Under the pieces are notes generated by a model. It made no database searches. It was not told the origin of the DNA and was given only the letters and a program-made list of their open reading frames with translations. From Acinetobacter sichuanensis (GTDB lineage Bacteria > Pseudomonadota > Gammaproteobacteria > Pseudomonadales > Moraxellaceae), in contig NZ_PYIX02000019.1 of NCBI RefSeq assembly GCF_003024515.2, positions 16,910 to 80,909 of the forward strand: a DNA stretch of 64,000 bases, given 5' to 3'. Each line of letters begins with the position of its first letter. Within the stretch, counting starts at the first letter, position 1. Shown here in pieces: positions 43,912 to 53,025 of this stretch. Both the position numbers and the translations under genes were made by a program.

Positions 43912-43945
43912 GATCGCTGCAACATTTTTAAAACTCGGAGCGATC
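43912..43945. promoter_or_regulatory. Hairpin next to the cupin-gene ribosome site
   Basis: GATCGCT (43912-43918) / AGCGATC (43939-43945), a 7-bp stem just before the AGGAGA ribosome site in the longest gap of the operon. Might tune translation or processing. Confidence 0.35.
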
Positions 43946-43958
43946 ATAGGAGAAACTT

Positions 43959-44480
43959 ATGTCAGTACAACAATTTGAATCATGGAAACAGCCAGAAGGG
44001 CAATCATTGGAAGATTGGATGGATGGGCGTATTGCACGTTTTGAAACGCGTAGTTATGACTTTGATGCACTGAAATTTCAGGCAGATTATGACCCAAAAT
44101 ATCGCCGTGCGCAGATGCGCTACATGGGAACTGGTGCAACAGGTGTAGCAACCGATGGTAATACCGTACCTGCGGAAAACTTTACTTTTTCAACCATGGT
44201 ACTTCCGCCTGAGTGTGAAGGTCCATTGCATATTCATCATGATGTGGAAGAAGTTTTTTTCATGTTGCGTGGTGAAATCGACTTATTTATTGAACATGAG
44301 GGTGAAAAATTTTCAACCCGTTTAAAAGAACGTGATCTGATTTCTATTCCACCAGGAATTTACCGTGGTTTATATAACCCAGGAACAGAAGATGCCTTGA
44401 TGTGTGTGATGTTGGGCACAGGTAAACCTACGATTCCAAATTATCCACCTGAGCATCCTCTTTCTCAGATTAAGCGCTAA
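43959..44480 (+). CDS. Cupin-domain protein
   Basis: 173 aa, one conserved cupin barrel: PLHIHHDVEEVFFMLRGEIDLFIE (metal-binding HxH...E) and RDLISIPPGIYRGLYNPGTEDALMCVML (second motif, with Tyr in place of the common His). Could be an isomerase, a small dioxygenase or a ligand-binding protein. Within the operon, with AGGAGA ribosome site. Not enough to name a reaction. Confidence 0.82.
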   Translation: MSVQQFESWKQPEGQSLEDWMDGRIARFETRSYDFDALKFQADYDPKYRRAQMRYMGTGATGVATDGNTVPAENFTFSTMVLPPECEGPLHIHHDVEEVFFMLRGEIDLFIEHEGEKFSTRLKERDLISIPPGIYRGLYNPGTEDALMCVMLGTGKPTIPNYPPEHPLSQIKR

Positions 44481-44494
44481 ATATAAGGAATGTA

Positions 44495-45322
44495 ATGATG
44501 ACTTTAATTCAGCAACTTGCCGCATTTGAATTGAAAACCATTTCTTTTGATGGCGTTCAGCAGTCTTATCGTGAAGCAGGTCAGGGGCAACACCTTGTAT
44601 TGCTACATGGGATCAGTTCAGGTTCAGGCTCGTGGGTCAAACAGTTGCAAGCGTTGAGTCATCATTTTCATGTTGTGGCATGGGATGCACCGGGTTATGG
44701 GCAGTCTGACCATTTAAGCACTGAGCAACCCAATGCCGAAGACTATGCAAAGCGCTTAAAAGCCATGTTGGACAGCTTGGGCATTCAAAAAGCGTTTTTG
44801 GTTGGACACTCATTGGGTGCGATGCAAGCCGCAGCATTTAAGGCTTTATATCCTGAATCTGTGCAGGCATTGGTACTTGCCAATGTGGCACAAGGATATA
44901 AAGGTTTTGATTCACAAAAACAACAGGATGTTTTTGAAAAACGTCCAAAAATGTTACAGGAACTCGGCGCAGTGGGCATGGCTCAATCACGAGGACCATA
45001 TTTGGTGGCGCATGCCACAGCAGATGTATTGCAACTGATTGAAAATATCATGCAAAACATTAGTTTAAAAGGCTTTACGGGTGCTTCATATTTATTGGCT
45101 TATGACGCTATACAGTCTTATTTAAGCCCAAAACAGCCAAATGTTTATGTCATTAAAGGCATGTCAGATGGTATTACACCACCACAGGATATTCAGCAAT
45201 TGGTGGATCAGTTTCAGTTAAATCAATCTTATGAAATTGAAGATGCAGGTCATCTCAGTTATTTAGACCAAGCTGAACAGTTTAACCAAATTTTATTGTC
45301 ACTACATGACACAGGGATGTGA
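44495..45322 (+). CDS. Alpha/beta hydrolase, meta-cleavage-product hydrolase type
   Basis: 275 aa: oxyanion HGISSGSGSW, nucleophile elbow VGHSLGAMQ (Ser ~111), acid in KGMSDGITPP and His in DAGHLSYLD. Size and motifs fit C-C hydrolases such as BphD/MhpC, which split ring-opened products of extradiol cleavage, and the second extradiol dioxygenase is in the same operon. Esterase or lactonase activity is the alternative. Confidence 0.84.
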   Translation: MMTLIQQLAAFELKTISFDGVQQSYREAGQGQHLVLLHGISSGSGSWVKQLQALSHHFHVVAWDAPGYGQSDHLSTEQPNAEDYAKRLKAMLDSLGIQKAFLVGHSLGAMQAAAFKALYPESVQALVLANVAQGYKGFDSQKQQDVFEKRPKMLQELGAVGMAQSRGPYLVAHATADVLQLIENIMQNISLKGFTGASYLLAYDAIQSYLSPKQPNVYVIKGMSDGITPPQDIQQLVDQFQLNQSYEIEDAGHLSYLDQAEQFNQILLSLHDTGM

Positions 45323-45331
45323 GAACGGAAA

Positions 45332-46126
45332 ATGAGCTTCCAATTACAAGATAAAAAAGCGGTCGTTACAGGTGGTTCATCAGGTATTGGACTGGCAACA
45401 GTAGAACTTTTGGTGGCAGAAGGCGCATGTGTTGCTTGGTGTGGACGAGATGAACAGCGTTTAAATGAGTCTAAACAGCAAATTTTAGCGCGTTATCCAA
45501 ATGCAAAAGTCTTTACCGCTGTATGTAATGTTTTAGATAAGGCAGATGTACAAAAATTTGCAGATCTTGTGCAAAAGCAATTTGGTGGTGTTGATATTTT
45601 AATCAATAACGCAGGTCAAGGACGTGTATCCGATTTTGAAAACACAGCAGATGAAGATTGGATTAAAGAAGTTGAGTTGAAGTATTTCAGTGTATTACAT
45701 CCAATTCGTGCGTTTTTACCTGCGTTGAAACAATCAAATAGTGGCTCAATCACCAATGTGAATTCTTTATTGGCATTGCAACCTGAACCACACATGATTG
45801 CAACCTCATCTGCACGGGCAGCATTACTCAACCTGACGCATTCATTGGCACATGAGTTTTCACAATACAACATCCGTGTGAATTCGATTTTGTTGGGTAT
45901 GGTCGAGTCAGCACAGTGGAAACGCCGTTTTGAAAACCGTTCAGATCTTCATCAGACATGGGAAGAGTGGATCGGCAATATTGCGAAAAAACGTGGCATT
46001 CCTATGGCGCGTTTAGGTAAGCCCGAAGAACCTGCACGTGCTTTGGTCTTTTTAGCTTCACCTTTGGCATCGTATACCACTGGTTCTGCCATAGATGTAT
46101 CTGGTGGCTTTAACAAGCATTTATAA
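45332..46126 (+). CDS. Atypical SDR lacking the catalytic Tyr and Lys
   Basis: 264 aa with a normal SDR fold: TGGSSGIGLATV cofactor loop (12-23), NNAG near 90 and a catalytic-type Ser in NVNSLL. Where YxxxK should be, the sequence is HMIATSSARAALLNL, i.e. Thr and Arg replace Tyr and Lys. Proteins with this TSSAR-type motif occur as an SDR subgroup in aromatic catabolic clusters; whether they use another proton donor or are non-catalytic is not known to me. Ten bases after the hydrolase gene. Confidence 0.8.
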   Translation: MSFQLQDKKAVVTGGSSGIGLATVELLVAEGACVAWCGRDEQRLNESKQQILARYPNAKVFTAVCNVLDKADVQKFADLVQKQFGGVDILINNAGQGRVSDFENTADEDWIKEVELKYFSVLHPIRAFLPALKQSNSGSITNVNSLLALQPEPHMIATSSARAALLNLTHSLAHEFSQYNIRVNSILLGMVESAQWKRRFENRSDLHQTWEEWIGNIAKKRGIPMARLGKPEEPARALVFLASPLASYTTGSAIDVSGGFNKHL

Positions 46127-46136
46127 GGGGGATGTT

Positions 46137-46928
46137 ATGAAACAACTCATGATGATTGGTTTTGGTGCCATGGCAAATGAAGTGCGTACACATTTACCAA
46201 AAGACTTGGCACTGAAATGGGTAGTCGTCCCTGAACGCAGTGTGGCGAGTGTGCAACGGCAAGTTGCCGCAGATGTACAAGTGATTTCTGATATTCAGCA
46301 ATGCCAAGGGCAACCTGATTATGTGATTGAAGTTGCGGGTCAGGCAGCAGTCAAAGAACATGCGGAAAAGGTGCTTGCAAAGGGTTGGAATCTGGGTTTG
46401 ATTTCGGTCGGAACACTGGCAGATACCGTTTTTTTTGAAAAATTGCAACAAGTTGCTGAGAAGTCAGGCGCACATATTCACTTATTAGCAGGGGCAATTG
46501 CAGGCATTGATGGCATTGCAGCAGCCAAAGAAGGTGGCTTGGAAAAAGTGACTTATAAAGGGTGTAAAAGTCCAAATAGTTGGCGTGGCAGCTATGCAGA
46601 ACAACTGGTGGATTTAGATCGAGTGACAGAAGCAACAGTGTTTTATCGTGGCACTGCACGTGAAGCTGCCGTCAATTTTCCTGCCAATGCCAATGTGGCA
46701 GCAACCATCGCACTTGCAGGAATTGGTCTGGATGAAACGATGGTTGAGCTGACTGTAGACCCAAATATTAGCCAAAATAAACATACCATCATTGCAGAAG
46801 GTCGTTTTGGGCAAATGAGTATTGAAATGATTGGTGTACCTTTGGAAAGCAATCCAAAAACATCAACTTTGGCTGCTTTAAGCGTGATTCGTGCATGTCG
46901 CAATAGTGTAGATGCGATTCAGATTTAA
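46137..46928 (+). CDS. Aspartate dehydrogenase-like (NadX-type) protein
   Basis: 263 aa from the ATG after AAGGGGGATGTT; an earlier in-frame start lies inside the SDR gene. Rossmann start MMIGFGAMANEV, and family segments VIEVAGQAAVKEHAE, LLAGAIAGIDGIAAAK, VNFPANANVAATIALAGIGLDET. NadX oxidises L-aspartate to iminoaspartate with NAD(P)+; relatives in degradation gene clusters may act on other amino or imino acids. Its presence between an SDR and an aldehyde dehydrogenase hints that the substrate or an intermediate contains nitrogen. Confidence 0.82.
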   Translation: MKQLMMIGFGAMANEVRTHLPKDLALKWVVVPERSVASVQRQVAADVQVISDIQQCQGQPDYVIEVAGQAAVKEHAEKVLAKGWNLGLISVGTLADTVFFEKLQQVAEKSGAHIHLLAGAIAGIDGIAAAKEGGLEKVTYKGCKSPNSWRGSYAEQLVDLDRVTEATVFYRGTAREAAVNFPANANVAATIALAGIGLDETMVELTVDPNISQNKHTIIAEGRFGQMSIEMIGVPLESNPKTSTLAALSVIRACRNSVDAIQI

Positions 46929-46940
46929 AAAGGAATTTTG

Positions 46941-48416
46941 GTGAGTAGCATGGTAAAAGAAATTTATATCGCAGGAGAATGGCGTTTAGGACGTGGCAAT
47001 GTCATTCAAAGTCTATTTCCTGCCGACAATTCTGTAAATGCAGAAATTTCTACTGCAAGTTTGGAAGATGTTGAAGAAGCGATCTTAAAAGCAGATCAGG
47101 CTTGGCGTAAACCTGAATGGCGTAACTGTTTGCCGCATGAACGTGCCAAAATTCTCTATCGTGTTGCTGATATTATTGAAGCGCGTGTAGATGAATTATC
47201 CAAATTACAAACCCGTGATAATGGTAAACCTTTGTCAGAAACCCGTGCCTTAGTGATGAGTGCGGCTGCAACAGCACGGTTTAATGCTGCGGCATGTGAA
47301 ACATTGAATGAAGAGCTGACCACACAGCGTGCCTCAGACTTTTTGACCATGAGTGTGCATGAGCCTGTGGGTGTGGTTGCTGCTATTACGCCTTGGAATT
47401 CACCGATTGCAAGTGAAGTACAAAAGCTTGCACCTGCAATTGCAGCAGGGAATGCAGTGATTTTAAAACCTGCGGAAGCAACTTCTTTAATTGCTTTGGA
47501 GTTGGCTAAAATTTTTGAAGAAGCGGGTCTGCCAAAAGGGATTTTGAGTGTTTTGATTGGGCGTGGTTCGGTGATTGGTGATGCAATTGCACAACATCCT
47601 TTGGTACGGAAAATCTCATTTACGGGTGGGACATCCACAGGGCGGCATTTAGCGCATATTGCAGCAGAGAAATTAATCACGACTTCTTTAGAGTTGGGTG
47701 GAAAGTCACCAACTATCGTATTTCCTGATGCGGATCTTGAAATTGCAGCAAAAGGAGTGGCTTACGGAATTTTCAGTTCAGCAGGTCAGGCATGTATTGC
47801 AGGTTCGCGTTTATTTGTACATGTATCAATTTATGAAACATTTTTAAAGCGTTTGGTGGAGATCACTGAAGGTTTACGCGTAGGGCATCCTGAACAGCCA
47901 AATGTTCATATGGGTTCATTAATTAACCAAAAGCATTTGGAATCAGTACATCGTTATGTGGAACTTGCAAAAGCAGAGGGCGGTACGGTGCTGACAGGTG
48001 GTGAGGCGATTACTGAAGGTGAATTTGCCAAAGGTAGTTTTTATAAGCCGACCATTATCACAGGTTTAAACAATAGTGCACAAACGTGTCAGGAAGAAAT
48101 TTTTGGTCCTGTATTGGTGGTGATGTCTTATACAGATGAACAGGATCTTATCACTCAAGCCAATGACAGTTGCTTTGGTTTGGCAGCAGGAATTTGGACT
48201 GAAAATTATCGTAAAGCATGGAAAATTGCACGTACTTTAGAAGTGGGAACGGTTTGGATCAATACCTATAAAAAATTCTCGATCAGTGCGCCATTTGGTG
48301 GTTTCAAAGACAGTGGGATCGGGCGTGAAAAAGGACGTTTGGGCATTTTGTCTTATATGCAGCAAAAAAGTATTTATCTGGGTTTAAACGAACACGCCAA
48401 TCCATGGTCAGATTAG
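46941..48416 (+). CDS. NAD(P)-dependent aldehyde dehydrogenase
   Basis: 491 aa from a GTG with AAAAAGGA at the right gap; an ATG three codons later is too far from the ribosome site. ALDH motifs: ITPWNSPI, KPAEATSLIA, FTGGTSTGRH, catalytic Glu in LELGGKSPTIVFPDAD and Cys in SAGQACIAGSR. Oxidises an aldehyde to the acid, possibly the aldehyde produced by the ThDP-dependent decarboxylase encoded next, as in mandelate-type pathways. Confidence 0.9.
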   Translation: MSSMVKEIYIAGEWRLGRGNVIQSLFPADNSVNAEISTASLEDVEEAILKADQAWRKPEWRNCLPHERAKILYRVADIIEARVDELSKLQTRDNGKPLSETRALVMSAAATARFNAAACETLNEELTTQRASDFLTMSVHEPVGVVAAITPWNSPIASEVQKLAPAIAAGNAVILKPAEATSLIALELAKIFEEAGLPKGILSVLIGRGSVIGDAIAQHPLVRKISFTGGTSTGRHLAHIAAEKLITTSLELGGKSPTIVFPDADLEIAAKGVAYGIFSSAGQACIAGSRLFVHVSIYETFLKRLVEITEGLRVGHPEQPNVHMGSLINQKHLESVHRYVELAKAEGGTVLTGGEAITEGEFAKGSFYKPTIITGLNNSAQTCQEEIFGPVLVVMSYTDEQDLITQANDSCFGLAAGIWTENYRKAWKIARTLEVGTVWINTYKKFSISAPFGGFKDSGIGREKGRLGILSYMQQKSIYLGLNEHANPWSD

Positions 48417-48465
48417 CCAAAAAACTCAAAATATGATGAAAAAATTGAAAAATTAAGGAATGAAA

Positions 48466-50106
48466 ATGATGGAAAAAGTGAATGTAGGCGAAGCAATCGC
48501 ACGTGTTTTAGAACAACATCAAGTTGATAGTATTTATGGTGTGATTTCTATTCATAATTTACCTATTGCTGATGCAGTGGGACGCCGTGAAAAAATGCGC
48601 TTTGTCGCAGCTCGTGGAGAAGCAGGTTCGGTCACCATGGCAGATGCACATGCACGTTTTAAAGGACTCGGTGTGGCATTGACCAGTACAGGTGCAGGTG
48701 CAGGAAATGCGGTTGGATCATTGATTGAAGCCCTGAATGCAGGCAGTCCTGTATTGCATTTAACAGGTCAAGTTGAACGTGAATATTTAGATCGTGATGC
48801 AAGTTTCATCCATGAAACCAAAGATCAGTTAACATTTTTAAAAGCATCAAGCAAAGCTGCGTTTCGAATCACCAGTCCAGATAATGCAGTAGGTGTGATT
48901 CGTGAGGCGATTCGTGTAGCAACGACTGTGCCAATGGGACCTGTCAGCGTGGAGATTCCAATTGATGTACAGGCTGCGGAAATTGAGTTGCCTGCAAATT
49001 TAGGTCCTGTAAAAGCTATGCAATTGCCACAAGCGGAAGAGGTGGAAATCAATCTGATTGCTGAGGAAATTAAACAAGCCAAACGTCCTGTATTTTGGAT
49101 TGGTGGCGGTACGTTAAATGCCGTAGATGAAGTTAAAGCCATTGCAGATTTAGGTATTCCTGTGGTGTCTTCGACACATGCACGAGGCGTATTGGCGGAT
49201 GATCATCCACGTTCACTCAGAGCATTTCACAACTCGACAGCCGTTGAAAAATTGATAAAAGAGGCTGATTTACTCGTGGTAGTCGGTTCACGTTTACGCA
49301 GTAATGAAACCAAAACCTATTCAGTTGAATTTCCTGAACGCATTATCCAGATTGATGCCAATCCTGTGGCACAGCAACGTAATTATAAAGTTTCTCAATT
49401 TATCTGTGCAGATGCCAAAGATAGCTTGGCACGAGTTGTGCAGGCACTGCATGGCACAACCAAGATAGATGCTGCTTATGATGCTGAGATTCAGGCAGCG
49501 CGTGAAGATGCAATTCAGGCATTGCGTACACAAATGGATCAATATGCATTGATTTGTGATCATTTACGTGCGGCTTTACCTGAAGATGGGATTTTTGTAC
49601 GTGACATTACCATGTCAGGCAGTACATGGGGCAGCCGCTTATTTCCAGTACAAACTCCGAATAAAAACATTCACTCTTTAGCAGGTGCGATTGGCTTGGG
49701 ACTGGCACATGCAATTGGTTCATCCATTGCCAATCCAGATAAAAAAGTTGTGGGTTTGGTGGGTGATGGTGGCTTGATGTTAGGTATTGGTGAAATTGCA
49801 ACCATGGCACAAGAAAATACTGACATGGTGCTGATGATTATGAATGACGGTGGCTATGGGGTGATGCGTGGTATTCAAAATAATTACTTTGGTGGTCGCC
49901 AATATTTCAATGAGTTGCATACACCTGACTATCAAGCCTTAGGCGAGTCGATGGGCGTGAAAAGCTGGAAAGTCGGCAGTGCGGATGAGTTTAAAACTGT
50001 GATTCAGGCAGCAATTGATTTGAACGGTCCTGCTGTGATCGAGTTGGATATGAATGCCATTGGTCCATTGAAATTTGCAGGTCCACCTCAGAAAAAGTTG
50101 TATTGA
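48466..50106 (+). CDS. Thiamine-diphosphate-dependent enzyme (2-oxoacid decarboxylase/synthase family)
   Basis: 546 aa from the ATG 6 bases after AAGGA. Activating Glu in ARGEAGSVTMAD (N-terminal PYR domain) and ThDP/Mg site GLVGDGGLMLGIGE...IMNDGGYG in the C-terminal domain; central FAD-like domain present. Looks like benzoylformate decarboxylase and acetolactate-synthase-like enzymes. Inference from the neighbouring aldehyde dehydrogenase: decarboxylation of a 2-oxoacid to an aldehyde that is then oxidised. Confidence 0.87.
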   Translation: MMEKVNVGEAIARVLEQHQVDSIYGVISIHNLPIADAVGRREKMRFVAARGEAGSVTMADAHARFKGLGVALTSTGAGAGNAVGSLIEALNAGSPVLHLTGQVEREYLDRDASFIHETKDQLTFLKASSKAAFRITSPDNAVGVIREAIRVATTVPMGPVSVEIPIDVQAAEIELPANLGPVKAMQLPQAEEVEINLIAEEIKQAKRPVFWIGGGTLNAVDEVKAIADLGIPVVSSTHARGVLADDHPRSLRAFHNSTAVEKLIKEADLLVVVGSRLRSNETKTYSVEFPERIIQIDANPVAQQRNYKVSQFICADAKDSLARVVQALHGTTKIDAAYDAEIQAAREDAIQALRTQMDQYALICDHLRAALPEDGIFVRDITMSGSTWGSRLFPVQTPNKNIHSLAGAIGLGLAHAIGSSIANPDKKVVGLVGDGGLMLGIGEIATMAQENTDMVLMIMNDGGYGVMRGIQNNYFGGRQYFNELHTPDYQALGESMGVKSWKVGSADEFKTVIQAAIDLNGPAVIELDMNAIGPLKFAGPPQKKLY

Positions 50107-50388
50107 TTGAATGCTCACTGATTAAAATTTTAGCTTGCCTGTGTGATTTTAGGATGAATTACACAGCTTTAAAATTATTTAAAAACAGATGCTTAAAATA
50201 CAATATGTGTTTTGAGTATTGATTTACACCATTTAAGTAGGGTGTAAAACCATGCAAGGACTATGGGGATCTTTCAATAAGACCGATGCAATAAAAAACT
50301 AAGTTGCAAAAAGCAGCTCATTTTTTTAGCCAAAACAACAAATAAACAAAGTTTTGTATATAAAATTTTGTACATATAGGGAAATATC
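50107..50388. other. Intergenic region between ThDP-enzyme gene and porin gene
   Basis: Contains a hairpin that probably ends the operon (stem including CTGTGT 50139-50144 / ACACAG 50161-50166 with A+T-rich extensions), a second inverted repeat TTTACACC/GGTGTAAA (50223-50230, 50241-50248), and an IclR-operator-like sequence at 50351-50366. Confidence 0.5.
50351..50366. promoter_or_regulatory. Possible third IclR-type operator
   Basis: GTTTTGTATATAAAAT matches 14 of 16 bases of the corresponding part of operator 2 (GTTTTGCATATAAAAC, 37908-37923). It lies 23 bases before the porin start and would put the porin under the same regulator. Confidence 0.4.
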
Positions 50389-51588
50389 ATGAATCATAAT
50401 ACTAGAGTATTCATAGCGATGCTGAGTTTAGGCGCGATGACAATGTCAGTTCAGGCTGCAGATGATCCGCTTCAATGGAAAAGTGAAGATGGTACGCAGT
50501 CGCTTAAAGTGGGTGGAGTAATACGCTTAAATCACAGATATGAACAATGGGATGCGAGTAAAAATCGTGGTTTTGGTAAACTGGACTTTGATATTTTTCG
50601 TTTGGATTTAAAAGGAAAATCTGACGATGCTTATTTAAATGCCAGTTATCTCATTCAAGATCAAGAAATGACCTCAATTGAAAAAGCATATGTGGGATAT
50701 AACTTAAGCCCGACACAAAGCATTGAAGCAGGATTTGTCTATAAACCTTTTGCAATTTACCCATACCCACAAAATGGCTGGACGTATCATATCCCGTTCT
50801 TTTTAGGATATGGCAATAATGCAGCGCCAGGGATAAACTGGAATTATAACCATCCAGATTGGGATATTAAATTAGGTTATTATCCTCAAATGCTGGCAAC
50901 AAATTTACGCTATTCTCCAGAGTCAGCCACCTATGATGATTTGTCAGAAAATCATTTGCCATTTCAGGCTGCTTACCAAAATGAAAAGAAAAATCAATTC
51001 AATGCACGCATTGTACATAAATTTGGCAATGAAAATTTAGGTAAACATGAAGTGGGCATTTCAGGTGCGATTGCACAGCTTCATAATAAAACCACTGCGA
51101 AAGATGGGCACTATTATGCTGCGGGATTACATAGTAACAGTAATTATCAGCGTTGGAATTTACAATCTTCTGTGATCCATTATCAATATGATGCAGAGAA
51201 TCCTGACGGGGTCAATGATGATATGACGCTGATGGGAGCAAATGGTTTAACGCCAGCGTATTTTATTGCATCAGAGGGCACAGTAGCCAGCTTAAACTTA
51301 GCCTATACTTTACCTGTGCAAAATATGGGTAAGCTTAAATCAATTCGTTTCTACAATGACTATAGTTATTTTGATAAAGAACGCAGTGATTGGGCAGCGT
51401 CACAGATGAATACAACAGGCGCAATGTTTATTGCCTCTCCTTTTATGGTTTGGGCGGATTATACATGGGGTAAAAATGCCAATATCATCGGAGGAGCAAC
51501 GAATGGTACAGGTTTTACTTCAGCAACTTCAGAAAATAGTGATAAATGGATGTATCGTGTAAATTTAAATATTGGTTTTAGTTTTTAA
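50389..51588 (+). CDS. Outer-membrane porin (DcaP/OprO-P-like)
   Basis: 399 aa; signal peptide ending SVQAADDP, then alternating aromatic-rich strands and a terminal Phe (NLNIGFSF). Patterns such as LKVGGVIRLNHRYEQWDASKNRGFGKLDFDIFRLDLKG and FYNDYSYFDKERSDWAASQMNTTGAMFIASPFMVWADYTWGKN are typical of phosphate-selective porin-like (OprO/OprP) and DcaP-type channels for dicarboxylates or aromatic acids. No N-terminal coiled-coil of the type seen in DcaP. Probably serves the upstream catabolic operon. Confidence 0.82.
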   Translation: MNHNTRVFIAMLSLGAMTMSVQAADDPLQWKSEDGTQSLKVGGVIRLNHRYEQWDASKNRGFGKLDFDIFRLDLKGKSDDAYLNASYLIQDQEMTSIEKAYVGYNLSPTQSIEAGFVYKPFAIYPYPQNGWTYHIPFFLGYGNNAAPGINWNYNHPDWDIKLGYYPQMLATNLRYSPESATYDDLSENHLPFQAAYQNEKKNQFNARIVHKFGNENLGKHEVGISGAIAQLHNKTTAKDGHYYAAGLHSNSNYQRWNLQSSVIHYQYDAENPDGVNDDMTLMGANGLTPAYFIASEGTVASLNLAYTLPVQNMGKLKSIRFYNDYSYFDKERSDWAASQMNTTGAMFIASPFMVWADYTWGKNANIIGGATNGTGFTSATSENSDKWMYRVNLNIGFSF

Positions 51589-51619
51589 AAATTTGAGTGT
51601 TTTTAAATATGGGTTTTAA

Positions 51620-51675
51620 TTTCCCCCTATTGTCAATCAACAAAAATGACTTTGTATAAAGCACAATAGGGGAAA
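51620..51675. terminator. Bidirectional terminator between convergent genes
   Basis: TTTCCCC(C)TATTGT against ACAATAGGGGAAA, a 13-bp stem with one bulged C; A-rich DNA follows on the plus side and T/A-rich on the other. Confidence 0.65.
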
Positions 51676-51685
51676 ATAGAAAAAA

Positions 51686-52843
51686 TTATAGATAGGTTAC
51701 ATTATCAATAATTCTTTGTGACTCATCACCAAGTCCAATAATGTCAAAACCTGGCATATCTCGAATAAACTCTAAAAATGGCGCTTTTACGCCTAAATCA
51801 TCTAAGTCTGCGACATGAAGCTGATAACGAATCGTATCCTGCTGTCCTGACATGACTTTTTCAACCCAGTTTGGATCTATAATCAGTTGATGACCCAATG
51901 CTACAAAGTCAGCATCTTTTTCTATAACTGCTTCAGCTTGTTCAGGTGTACGAATATGACCAACAGCAATCACAGGTTTTTGAGTTGATACCTGTTTAAT
52001 TTGGCTAATAATTGGGACAGTATTGGATGAGTCACGCATGGATGTACGCCACACATTGCCCATTGAAACATGAATATAATCAATAGCTGTATCTTGTAAT
52101 TTTTCTACAAAATAAACAGTATCTGCTAAGCTGATACCGGGTTGTTCTATCTCTTCAGGTGATAAACGATAACCAACAATAAAAGATGGATCAGCAAATT
52201 GTTGTTTGATTTTCATAACTTCATCAATAACAGCCAAAGGAAAAGATAAGCGCTTTTCTAATGAACCACCCCATTGATCTGTACGACGGTTAGAATGTGG
52301 TGAAACAAATTGCTGTAGTAAATATGTATTTGCACCATGTAGTTCTACACCATCAAAGCCTGCTTCTATTGCACGTCGGGTTGCCTGAGCAAAATCTTGA
52401 ATATGTTGTAAAACCTCAGTATGACTGAGTTCACGAGGAGTTTCTGCACCATTTCTTGGCGCTGCAATGGCACTGGCACTGACAGGTTGTAAGCCACGAG
52501 TAATATAGGAGTTGGTCATACGACCTGCACTAAAAATTTGTAAAATAGCTTTTGCACCACGCGACTTTATTGCAAATGCAAGCTTTCTCAGTCCTGCAAT
52601 TTTACTGTCATGATCTGCACCTAATTGTCCCTCAAAACCTTTACCTTCACGATTGATATAGGCTACAGGAGTAATGAGTAAGCCAACACCACCTGCACGT
52701 TGTTGTAAATAACTGATTTCTTCTTGAGTTACTGTGCCATCTTGAAATGCCATTTGTTCAGTCATGGGTGCTAATACAACACGATTTTTAATTTCAACAC
52801 CATTAGGGAGAGTAAATGGGGTTAGAAATTGATAACTTTTCAC
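51686..52843 (-). CDS. NADH:flavin oxidoreductase of the old yellow enzyme family
   Basis: 385 aa, a single FMN-binding TIM barrel. Features: N-terminal NRVVLAPMTEQMAF, HGANTYLLQQFVSPHSNRRTDQWGGSLEKRLSFP (catalytic His and FMN contacts), and the C-terminal phosphate-binding VAVGHIRTPEQAE. There is no C-terminal 4Fe-4S/FAD extension as in 2,4-dienoyl-CoA reductase. Reduces activated C=C bonds. It follows a LysR gene on the same strand after 182 bp; physiological substrate unknown. Confidence 0.88.
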   Translation of the reverse strand: MKSYQFLTPFTLPNGVEIKNRVVLAPMTEQMAFQDGTVTQEEISYLQQRAGGVGLLITPVAYINREGKGFEGQLGADHDSKIAGLRKLAFAIKSRGAKAILQIFSAGRMTNSYITRGLQPVSASAIAAPRNGAETPRELSHTEVLQHIQDFAQATRRAIEAGFDGVELHGANTYLLQQFVSPHSNRRTDQWGGSLEKRLSFPLAVIDEVMKIKQQFADPSFIVGYRLSPEEIEQPGISLADTVYFVEKLQDTAIDYIHVSMGNVWRTSMRDSSNTVPIISQIKQVSTQKPVIAVGHIRTPEQAEAVIEKDADFVALGHQLIIDPNWVEKVMSGQQDTIRYQLHVADLDDLGVKAPFLEFIRDMPGFDIIGLGDESQRIIDNVTYL

Positions 52844-53025
52844 TTAATATTTGCCTGATCAAAAAAATGTAAAGTCATGGTAGAGCATCTATTCGGGAAT
52901 GTGCTTCCCAGACCAAGTGCCTGAAAAGCCCCGATTCCACAGTATTTATATCATTGTTGAGTTATTTTGCAGTGTAAGTGACTCAGATTGGATACACCAT
53001 GCCTTGATTTTTAGTTGATGCATGA

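Noticed and set aside
47156..47680. 174-codon open frame on the minus strand
   Set aside because: It lies entirely within the aldehyde dehydrogenase gene on the opposite strand, has no ribosome site and low-complexity translated sequence; the plus-strand gene has all catalytic motifs.
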